From: Capsaspora owczarzaki ATCC 30864
Taxonomy: Eukaryota; Opisthokonta; Filasterea
Direction: 5' to 3'
NCBI RefSeq assembly: GCF_000151315.2
Contig: NW_011887301.1
Span: 979,338 to 995,333 of the forward strand
Length of the DNA: 15,996 nt
Shown here: one piece after another, positions 8,422-15,996 of the stretch
Layout: every line of letters begins with the position of its first letter
Position numbering within the stretch: the first letter of the stretch is position 1
Position numbers and translations under genes: made by a program
The notes under the pieces: generated by a model
What the model was told of the DNA's origin: nothing
Databases searched by the model: none
Seen by the model: only the letters and a program-made list of their open reading frames with translations

Positions 8422-8641
8422 TCAAAATGAAACGCCGTTCCAAAACGAACAGATTCGCCCTCTCTCCCCCACAATCGATTTGAAAGAATCCGCTGAAGTA
8501 CACACATTTGTTATTGAATCAAGCAAAAAAATGACAATCGAGGATGGACAGCACCAAAAGTAGAAAAGGCCAAGCAAGACTACTGCTTTAAACATTTCGC
8601 CAACCACCCCAATCAACCATCACAAAACGCGCAATTTGGTT

Positions 8642-9698
8642 TTAACGCTTGGGGACGAACGATCGGGCATAGGTCTTGGCCTCGTCGGAAACCTCGCCGT
8701 GCTCCTTCTTCATGTATGAAGGGTAGTACTCGCGAAGCATGGCGACAGTGCGCTCAAAGTGGCGAGGGCTCATCTCGTAGAGATCGGCGTGCTACAGAGA
8801 TGACGAGCACACAGGACAAGAACGATGCGAGGGGGGGGGGAAAGGGTAGGTCAAGTGAGAAACAAACTCAATGAGAAACAATTTTGGCGAGAACGACTCA
8901 CTGTCATCTCCTCGACAGGCTTGAGCTCAGCAATCTGCTTGAGCTTGGCGTCGATAGTGGCAATGTCCTTCTTGGAGTCGGCCACCAACGAGGCAGCGTC
9001 TTGATCCTGCAAAAGGGTAAAAGAGGCAAAGAAATGAGTGGACATTGCAAAACAATGACATTGTCGCTGTTGTGTGCTTGCGCGGGCAGCCGTACCCAAG
9101 TGGCCTGGCCGTCGATGGTGATCTTGGTGGTGGAGGGAGTGGCCTGGAAACGATCGTACTCGGCCTTAGCGGTGGCGACGAGGTGGGGATCGAATCGGTC
9201 GAGAATGCTCTTGTAGTGATCGAAATCGATGGAGGGCTTGGTCTCAGCGGGCACCTTCTGGGCACTGTTTGGATGTTCAAGCACGACGTTGACGTTGGTT
9301 GTTGAGAAGGGGAACGCGGTGAGTGACAGAGAGAGAGAGTACAGTCCGTGTGATGCTATGAAAAATGGAGGATGCATGGCGCCCGTCGTCAGACCGCCGC
9401 GCGCACCCGTGTGCCAGCCACTCTGCGTCGACTGAAGGTGACTGTGCTCCGAGCACCCGATCTGCAGCCATCAAGGCAAAGCCGGATCACGAAAGGGGTG
9501 AAGAAAGAAAAAAAAAAAGTGGCGATCTGCTTTTTTTTTTTTTTTTTGAGCTTGCTGTGGCTCTGATCAAAGCCTCGGCTGGTCTACATCGGCCTCAGAC
9601 CTGAACGAGCCGTAACGCAACGTCTGCGCAATGCCAAACGTTGGCATTCCAAGCCCAGGGAGCACCGGCAGCACTCCAACCAAAGCCAAAGGAAAACC

Positions 9699-9729
<31 letters not shown>

Positions 9730-10074
9730 AAAAAAAAATCCCCATCTGCATGTGTGTCCATTGACTGTTGCGCTTTCGCCCAGTGGCTGCGAGAGCGCGA
9801 CCCAAGTAGACATGGTGACAGCGAACATCATGCCAACACAGATCGGTTGGTAGGGGCAGAGAGGCAGGGAAGCGACAGTTCGCCATTTCTCTCTCTCTCT
9901 TGCTCTCTCTCTCGCTCGCTCGGCTCAAGGTCCTCTGATTGCCGGGGCAACGTACCGGGCAACAATCTCGGACTGGGCAGCGACGAGCTTGGTGGCAGCA
10001 CGGGCCGTGAAGGGGTGTGCGGCGAGGCGAGCAACGTCGAAAACCTTGAGGCTCTTGAGAGCTGGGTGGGCCAT
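8642..10074 (-). CDS. ATP5PD: Mitochondrial F1Fo ATP synthase subunit d; 4 exons
   Basis: Exons (minus) 10074-9956, 9264-9096, 9006-8902 and 8791-8642 give 180 residues; introns 691, 89 and 110 bp. The join CG|T makes Arg40; the other two are phase 0. Subunit d is part of the peripheral stalk that holds the F1 head against rotation on the matrix side of the inner membrane. Family features: SIDFDHYKSIL followed by a charged helix (the human protein has IDWAYYK here), a long helix with DIATIDAKLKQI and ELKPVEEMT, and a C-terminal part with YEMSPRHFERTVAML then YYPSYMKKEHGEV, matching the M.(I/P)ED.N..FPE...YPYWPH-type end only loosely. Human subunit d is 161 residues. The start LKSLKVFDVARLAAHPF is compatible with an uncleaved or weak matrix signal. 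Intron 1 is the longest in the window and full of homopolymers. The gene is divergent from the 10448 gene. Confidence 0.9.
9508..9921. repeat. Cluster of homopolymers and CT microsatellite in ATP5PD intron 1
   Basis: Within the 691-bp intron: an A-rich run at about 9508-9518, T17 at 9531-9547, A27 at 9699-9725 followed by another A8, and a (CT)n run with GCTC variants at about 9888-9921. T17 and A27 are complementary and about 150 bp apart, so the transcript could pair them. Confidence 0.85.
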
Positions 10075-10447
10075 GGTAACAAGTGGGAAGCGGGGGAAAT
10101 GGACTGCACTTGGCTGGGTCGCTCAGAAGCCTCCATGCATTCATTCGTGCTCTTGGCTGTTCTTGATCTGCTGGGATGAGATTGATCGAAACTGAAGCGA
10201 CGCGAAAAACGCCTCTCAGATTGTCAAACGAACAATCGATTGTCGCCTGCTTCATCCCGTTCCCAGCATCTTCACACAGTTTTTCGTATATCACTTTTTT
10301 GAATGGAATCACGGCAGCTTTGTGCGCTGACGCAATGTGCACCAAGCATGTATCCGAGTTTGGAGTGTCTCGGCTTGTTTTTGAAAAAACAAAAAGCTGA
10401 CAGTCATTTTTATATCTCTTCAGTTAAAATCCTGCACCCGCTTCATC
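10075..10447. promoter_or_regulatory. Divergent promoter region, ATP5PD / unrecognised gene
   Basis: The 373 bp between two outward start codons must carry both promoters. A perfect 12-bp palindrome ACAATCGATTGT is at 10232-10243, near the middle. Sequence near the right gene is T/A-rich (tttttatatctcttcag at about 10408-10424), and its final cag could be an acceptor for a 5' UTR intron just before the ATG. No standard TATA position can be fixed. Confidence 0.45.
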
Positions 10448-11929
10448 ATGGCCGAGCCGTCGCACCTGACAGACGTATGTTCTCTCACCGAAAAGTTATG
10501 AGCGAACGGAATAGAGTCGGGCGGGCACGCTGTTGACAATGTTCTGACAACGCTGGCTACTTTTTTTGCGTTCTTTCCCTTGACTTGCAGCCTCTTTGGC
10601 CAGACGTCGACCCGAAGGCAGAGAAGTCAGCGCAGTTTGTTCTTCAAGATCACCAACATCTCCACCGCCTCTGCATGAACTCGCTACCCTCTCCTTTCAA
10701 GTTGATGGAGAGTGACTATGTTGAAACTTCGCCAGGCTCTGGCGTTCTGCAGCATTGTACGTGATTTTTGTTTTGGCTCCTTTCGTTTTTGGAGTTCGTT
10801 TTGGAGAGAGGTCGCAATCCTTTCACTTTCTTTCCGTTGTTGATTTCTCAGATGCAAACGGGAGTTCGAAAACTGTCGGGTTTTCGGTGGTGGTGCCGCA
10901 TCCAACTAACGACCGAATATCACCATTCTGGAGGTTAATGCGCAAGGCATCCTGCTGTTTTGTGGCACAAGAGCAGCAGTTTGCTCAAACGAAGCTCGGA
11001 TTCTCGCGCAGTCTGGATGAGAATTGGCTTGCTGGTGGCATCGTTCATTACGTTGTGCATCCCACCGTCGCAGATATGACCATCGCAGAGTTTCAAGCCG
11101 AGTTGCTCGCTCTATTAGCACCCAGTGCGGCGTTGGCATGGGCAGTGACAGTGGGTTGAGTGGCTCTACGTCCGCACTCAGTATTGGCGGTTCCAGCACC
11201 GTTAGTGGCAAGACAATGGACGCCATGACGATCGCAGCCGCGCCGAACTGCATAAAACCAGTTTTGGCCGCTCTTCGAACGCACGTCAGTCAGTGCGCCA
11301 ACGTTGACCCGACTCGAGCTCTCGTCAGCAGCATGGTTCACGACAACTTGGCTCTGCGCCAGTTTTCTCTCGACGACGCCATGAAGCATGAGGATCTTTG
11401 CTGGTATCTCTACTGTGCTACTTTGCAAACAACTTTCTCACTGGGAGCACTGCATTTTCTAGCCCAGGTCAACGACTTCCTGGTTGAGTGCGCTGAGGAA
11501 TTTGGCTTTCCAAGGTAAGGTCGTCTGTGTTGTCTGTGTTGCAATTCTCGATGGATCTTCGCTTCTTGACTTGTTTGTATTTTGCTGGACAGCGCTGAAG
11601 TCAAGACCGACAAGCCGAGTCATCCTGCTTCTTCTGAGCCCACGATGCGCACCTAAGCCGGTCCCGGAGGAGAACGGCCGTGAGTACAGTATGTTGTGTT
11701 CCTGGGATCCATAGCCAAACACCCACAGCGCTTGCTCGAGTTGGTCTTGCACTGCCACCACACCATTTGGCAAGTATTGTTGGTGTCACTGCTGCTCAGC
11801 GACGCGGCGGCTGAGGCGATGCATGCGTTGTTGTCTGTCATCGTTTATACAAAAGACTTGGTCGCCTTGCAGGAAGAAGTGCGACGATTGGCTTCAGAGC
11901 AGCGGCAGCAAGCGCAACCAGCAGTATGA
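10448..11929 (+). CDS. Unrecognised multi-exon protein gene; reading frame not fully resolved
   Basis: Secure exons: 10448-10474 (9 codons, MAEPSHLTD), 10591-10756, and one starting at 10852; introns are 116 and 95 bp with good signals. Exon 3 encodes a conserved-looking stretch (GFSRSLDENWLAGGIVHYVV) and must change frame between about 11100 and 11150 to reach the next open stretch. That stretch starts with a Ser/Gly/Thr-rich linker and continues helical (MKHEDLCWYLYCATL, FLAQVNDFLVECAEEF), ending at donor 11515. Then 11593 onward gives AEVKTDKPSHPASSEP and stops at 11654 unless spliced again. A further helical segment (RLLELVLHCHHTIWQVLLV, then VALQEEVRRLASEQRQQ) ends at TGA 11927-11929. 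Candidate introns are discussed in the findings. Total length would be near 340-350 residues. No signal peptide or clear catalytic motif. I do not recognise the family; RIMOC1-like proteins came to mind from the YLYCATL region, but the match is too weak. Confidence 0.6.
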
Positions 11930-12302
11930 AAGGTGCAAAGAAATGTTGTGCTTTCACTCTGGATACCAAACGCCTAGTGCATTGAATGTATGAAATGGAT
12001 TCGTTTGGTCGAGAATAAGTGCTTTATACAAATGGAGGGGGGGGGGAAAAGGCTGGGGTGACAGCGGAAACAGGGCAGTAAAACGAAATCTAGAGCACGA
12101 TAGATACAAAAGAAAATGAGCAGCGATCGAAAAGTCGGAAGAATAGAGAAGAGGAACAAAAGCAGAGGCCGGACAACAGCATGTTGATCAAAGAACCGAG
12201 GGAAGGGTTGATCAGAGTCAAGGAAACTCCCTGCAACAAAACGAGTTTGCTTCGATCGACGTATTCTTCCCTTCGCTTGAACGCCAAAACGAAATCCGTG
12301 CC
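11930..12302. other. Noncoding stretch between convergent genes
   Basis: It holds the 3' UTR of the plus-strand gene and the probable 3' end of a minus-strand transcript. A G10 run is at 12037-12046, followed by A/G-rich sequence. Frames on both strands are open by composition only. No gene is called. Confidence 0.4.
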
Positions 12303-12987
12303 ACTAGGAAACAGGCAATACGGAGCGTCTTCGACAAAGGGAGCGGGAAAGGAAGCGGAAGGAGTGCGACCTGCCGATCTGGACTCACAATGATCATTTC
12401 TTGTGGATGGCAGGAATTGGCCTTGTAAGGTTTCTTGGATGAGGACGAAAATCTGTATCAAACAAATGTAGGCACCGGGTTGCGATCGTTAACGACCTTG
12501 GAAGCGTTTCACAATCTTTGATACGGGCCTTGGTGATTTGCCCCGACCGAAAAAAATGCACCAACGCCGTGTGATTACGAGGAGTGGTGTTGTATGAAAA
12601 GTCGGGGGGTGGAGGGATGTACCAAGGGTTGGGAGATGGCTCAAGTGCGCTCGTTTACCTTTCGAATGGGTCGAACACCTTGTCAGCGACGAGAAAACCA
12701 ACCATCGAAAGCCTACAAAGAGATCAAGGAAAGAGCGTCAACGATAAATGAGAGACAAGTTCAATGTACCAAGAAAATAACAAAAACAACGGAAGGAGGA
12801 AAAAAAAAATGTCAACAGAGTTTTTGCGGCATGTCGATTGGTTGTCAACATGTTGCCTGTGAAACTCTGCTGTTTGCTTTTCTCCCCAAGCGTACAAGAT
12901 TGCCACGCATAGAATGCAAGTGCAAGCAAGTAATTGTAACGGGGAGGTGGTGGCGAAATGAAAAAAAAAAGCAAAATGAAACTCACC
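12303..12987 (-). other. Spliced-looking minus-strand segments beyond the exportin-6 stop; unassigned
   Basis: Several strong splice signals on the minus strand lie 3' of the exportin-6 stop. There is a gtgagt donor at 12986-12981, just after the stop, and a polypyrimidine plus ttgtag acceptor at 12719-12713 (intron 274 bp). A 54-nt segment 12712-12659 ends at gtaaac. Weaker ends flank 12528-12494. A segment 12452-12389 starts after gatacag and ends at gtgagt. Another pyrimidine-rich intron, 12388-12304, ends tttcctag. The 54-nt segment can read MVGFLVADKVFDPFER and continue into PVSKIVKRFQ, but no frame runs convincingly through all segments. Either exportin-6 has a spliced 3' UTR, or this is a separate small coding or noncoding gene. 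Confidence 0.4.
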
Positions 12988-12994
12988 ATCAACA

Positions 12995-15900
12995 TCACTG
13001 GGACAAGGCAGCGGCCGCGTTGGTGCGACGGCAAAAGTTGAGTTCTTGGACAAAGCTCAAGAGATTTCGACTGAACGAGAGTGCATCCTGGACGAAACAA
13101 CAATGTAAAAACGCAATGAGCAAAACAAAACAAAAAACCCAAAAGCAAACCGCAAACGGCATGAAAGTCATACCTGCTCACGACCGGCAGTGGCAACCAG
13201 GTCGGACTGCTGCTCGTCTGTAAGGCCGTCGCATTGTGACACGAACATGGGAAGAAATTCCTCGTAAAACCCCGTAAAGTGCTGTCGCGTCATTTCGAAA
13301 ATGGCCGCGACAATCTCATCAGCCAGCACAGACAAGGAACGCTCCGTCAGAGTGCGCAGAAGCGCGTCAATGACAATGAAGCGCAGGGGTCCAAAGGCGG
13401 GCGTAGAGTAGAGGGAAGTCTTGAGATTCATGTTTTCAAGCAAAGCCAAGTTGCGTCGGACCAAGTCAATGTCGGGGCGGGAGAGCGACCAGACAAACAT
13501 GTCGAAAATGACGGGAAAGTCCGTGGACGCCAACAAGCCCTGGTGCCACACCACAGCCGCTTCCAAGAGTTCAAAGAAGGACGTGTGCACGTCAATGATC
13601 GGGGCTTCACTGAGCGCGGGGAACAGGTTTTGCATGCAGATGGACAGAATGAGCGGCAAGGCGGCGCGCGAAATGCGGGACGAGCTTTCAACAATAAACT
13701 TGAGAATGCGAATGTACCGCTCGGCGGTCTCGTGCTCGCTTGCATTGTTGCTCTGCAAGACAGGGAGCAGGCGCTCGCAGGTAAACAGCGCACCACCGAG
13801 GAGCACGGTTTGCTCCACCAGCTCTTGGCTCACTTGGGCACGAGCGCAGCCATAGTACTGCTCTAAAAACTGCACGGCCGCCGCAACAATCTTGGGTGAG
13901 TCCGAGCATGCTTGCAGCAGCTGAAGCACGTAAGGCAAGAGGGGCTCAATGTGCGTCAAGAGCACCTTGCGAGTGGCGTTGCTGACACTCGAGTTGAACT
14001 CGTTGAAAATGCCGCCAACCATCGCGAGCGAATCCAGCACTGTCGTGACGGCTTCGAGGGGAGGGTCGCCTCCGCTGGTGAGGTACGGCACGGCATTCAT
14101 CAGGGGCTTGTAGACCTCTTGGATGAGCGAAGAATACCGGGCGTAGCGCTCAGACCACATCTGGAATTGCTCCGGCACCTCCTGGAAGGTGACGAGCAAG
14201 GTGCAGACGAGAGCTGAAACAAAGCTGGTGCGGGCCATGACATCCGGAAGACTCAGAATGAAGGCGGTTGCCTCCTCGGGCGCCTGCAGCAAGCCGAGTG
14301 TGAAGGGCGCGTCAAGAAGAGCGCGGGTTCGGACAGTGCGCGCGAGCGACAGGAAGAGCTGGGCCGAGTTGCGAATGACCATGGTGGGCAGGTTTGGCGC
14401 CAAGCACTGCGATAGTACATTGGTTGTGTTGCCAATGAGCGCCTCAAACTCGGCCAGCTGGTTGCTGTCGTTCGACTTGATGACAACAACGTTGTAGGTC
14501 GCCAGCCAGTCGGCAAACGCACGGATGGCCGCAAACAAGTTGGCCTGAATGTCAATCAACACAGGATGTTGCGTGTAGACACCCAAGGTTGCTCCGATGG
14601 CCGTCAATTGCAGCACATTCTGCAAAAATTCGCCTGCCATGCCGAATCGCTCGACAAAGATGCGTTCCGAGTCGGCGTTGTGCGAGTGGAACAATTCGCT
14701 CAAGCTGCCAAACAGTCGGAGCAAGAAAGGAAGGTCTTGGAGCAGCGGCAGCACTTCAAGGAATCGAGCGCTCTGTTGATCCAGCCGCGGTCCTAGAAGA
14801 ATGTTCCAAACAAAAGCAAAAAAAAAAGTCAGCAAAAAGCAAAGATACTGGTGAAAAATAGGGTAAAATAGAGGGGGGGGATGTTGGTCTGGGAGGTGTG
14901 GCAACGAGGTCTACCAAGGTACCACGTCACACAATCATATTCCGCAGATCGGCTCCAACAGTGTCAATGCGAAGCTCTTTTATTCTGCCATTCCGCACAA
15001 CGGGAGAGTAATCTAGGGATGTTGTCCCTTACGCTCTGCCGGTGTTAATGGAATGGCTCAAGGGGGGGTGGATGTGAAGAACGGGAGAGAAAAAGAACAA
15101 GAGGGGAGGAGTCGAGAAAACGACAGTTTTACCTTCGACAGATTGGACCACCATCTCTTGTGTGCTGGAAAACGCGCCAAAGCATTGCAAAATGGTTGGG
15201 AACTGCGGCGGAGAAAGACAAAAGAATGAGTTTCGAAAAGAGCAAGGCGGAAAAGACAAGACTCCAAGAAAAAAAAACATAAGAAAACACATACCACAAT
15301 CTCGAGAACTTCGTTGGGGAAGAAATCGGCAATGCGCGCGAGAAGCTCGATGCTGGCGCGAAGACAGTCTTCCCACAGTGGCACCTCGTCCTCGTTCGTG
15401 TTGGAAAAGTCCGCCTCGTCCGACTCTTCGAGAATGGCTCGCAACTCGACCGCGTTCGTCGTGAACGAGGTCTTGTGAAGAATCAGCCGGAGCACCTCCA
15501 TCAGGATGGGCTGGAAACGGAGGGCATTGACGCGGAGACCGTTTGCAGAGCGGTTGCTCATCTGCACCTTCAAAAAGTCGCAAAAGGCAGCCCAAACGTT
15601 GAGACACTCCTTGAGCTCGGTGCCATAAGGGAGAGCAAACGAAAACCGGTGCAAGAGAGCGAGCAAGCCATCGATGGGGTAGTCCATCTCCACAAAGCGA
15701 GCCGAGTGGTGGATGACGAGCAGGCGCAAAAACTCGGTGCACTGACGCAGGTAGGCAGAGTCCATATCGGCCAGGCCCTCCGCATCCGCAGTCTCGCACA
15801 CCAGCGTGAGCTGGTCGCATGCGTGGGTGAACAGCGCAAGAAAGAAGTGCTGCACATCGGCGGGGAAGCACTGGCGCGAAAGCAGCTCGTTCAGGCACGT

Positions 15901-15996
15901 CATGGCAAGCACGCCCAGTCGTCCGTCAATCCCGTCAGCTTGCAGGGACGCAAATCCAAACAGGGACGGGAAGAAGTGTGTTGTTTGCAGATAGGA
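12995..15996 (-). CDS. XPO6: Exportin-6 (karyopherin-beta family), C-terminal part; N-terminus outside window
   Basis: Exons (minus) >15996-15295, 15202-15133, 14792-13174 and 13087-12995 join in frame (introns 92, 340 and 86 bp) to 827 residues, open to the window edge. Human exportin-6 is about 1,125, so roughly 300 N-terminal residues, with the Ran-binding region, are missing at the edge. Matches to human XPO6 run throughout: LAMTCLNELLSRQCFP, an acidic DEADFSNTNEDEVPLWED before a helix ending FFPNEVLEIVFPTIL, RYIRILKFIVESSSR...ILSICMQNLFPALSE, RPDIDLVRRNLALLENMNLK, FYEEFLPMFVSQCDGLTDEQ, and the end SFSRNLLSFVQEL. In animals XPO6 with RanGTP exports actin-profilin complexes from the nucleus, keeping nuclear actin low. 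The HEAT-type helical pairs fit this. The first in-window codon is not the start. The 340-bp intron contains no visible gene. Confidence 0.93.

Larger units (their letters stand above)
7808..8641. other. Long noncoding stretch: intron/5' region of acidic-protein gene and ATP synthase d 3' side
   Basis: About 830 bp with no convincing complete coding exon. It should contain the unresolved 5' exon(s), intron and promoter of the acidic-protein gene (minus) and the 3' UTR of ATP5PD. It includes T13 at 7858-7870, A22 at 8236-8257 and a 13-bp tandem repeat near 8385. One candidate minus-strand first exon begins ATG at 8219-8217 or 8210-8208, but its donor would be non-consensus (gtcgc), so I do not call it. 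Confidence 0.45.

Noticed and set aside
8333-8563. 76-residue plus-strand frame, Lys/Ser/Gln-rich
   Set aside because: Its first half is encoded by the A-rich 13-bp tandem repeat and its neighbours; no homologue recognised. The second half is less repetitive, so expression data could reopen the case.
9508-9730. Possible retroposon marked by A and T homopolymers
   Set aside because: No target-site duplications, no coding remnant and no A/B box that I could see; homopolymers are common throughout this window.
9584-10345. 253-residue minus-strand frame across ATP5PD exon 1 and intron 1
   Set aside because: It is out of frame with the ATP5PD coding exon and includes poly-Phe from the A27 tract.
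11100-11160. Programmed -1 ribosomal frameshift as explanation of the frame break
   Set aside because: No X XXY YYZ slippery site in the correct frame near the shift and no obvious downstream stem; short intron or sequence error fits better.
12594-13223. 209-residue plus-strand frame
   Set aside because: Lys/Gln-rich translation of A-rich intron and 3' sequence antisense to exportin-6 introns; no domain.
15029-15898. 289-residue minus-strand frame overlapping exportin-6
   Set aside because: Alternate-frame shadow of the exportin-6 exons, with Cys/Arg/Pro-rich composition and read-through of introns.

Overview
This is nuclear DNA of a gene-dense eukaryote with spliceosomal introns. Most introns are about 90-340 bp with GT-AG borders; donors are mostly of the gtaag/gtgag/gtacg/gtatg type and every acceptor is YAG. 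The genes encode typical eukaryotic housekeeping proteins, several of them closest in my memory to animal forms (ARMC6, CENP-X/MHF2, exportin-6). Together with short intergenic gaps, roughly balanced base composition and long A/T and G homopolymers, this suggests a compact-genome protist, perhaps a unicellular relative of animals such as a filasterean. That placement is an inference and is not proven by the window.

Layout, left to right. A tRNA-Val(AAC) on the minus strand is cut by the left edge. An intronless ARMC6-like gene (minus) and a three-exon mitochondrial enoyl-CoA hydratase gene, ECHS1 (plus), are divergent across about 205 bp. A three-exon CENP-X/MHF2 histone-fold gene (plus) follows. 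It converges with an unrecognised two-exon coiled-coil-type gene (minus). Next come a four-exon VIT/CCC1-family metal transporter (minus), the 3' exon of an acidic Ala/Lys/Glu-rich disordered protein (minus, 5' part unresolved), and the four-exon gene for subunit d of mitochondrial F1Fo ATP synthase (minus). The ATP synthase gene is divergent, across about 370 bp, from an unrecognised multi-exon plus-strand gene (10448-11929) whose reading frame does not close cleanly at two places. After a region of exon-like, splice-flanked minus-strand segments (12303-12987), the window ends in the C-terminal two thirds or so of exportin-6 (minus), cut by the right edge.

The genes do not form a pathway. 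The shared theme is limited: two encode mitochondrial proteins (ECHS1, ATP synthase d), one a chromatin/DNA-repair histone-fold protein, one a nuclear exportin and one an iron/manganese-type transporter. Two divergent gene pairs probably share promoter regions. I see no mobile element with coding capacity, no CRISPR array, no viral gene and no convincing new system. The spots most worth a second look are the frame breaks in the 10448-11929 gene, the spliced but unassigned minus-strand segments beyond the exportin-6 stop, and two stop-free introns of exactly 129 bp.
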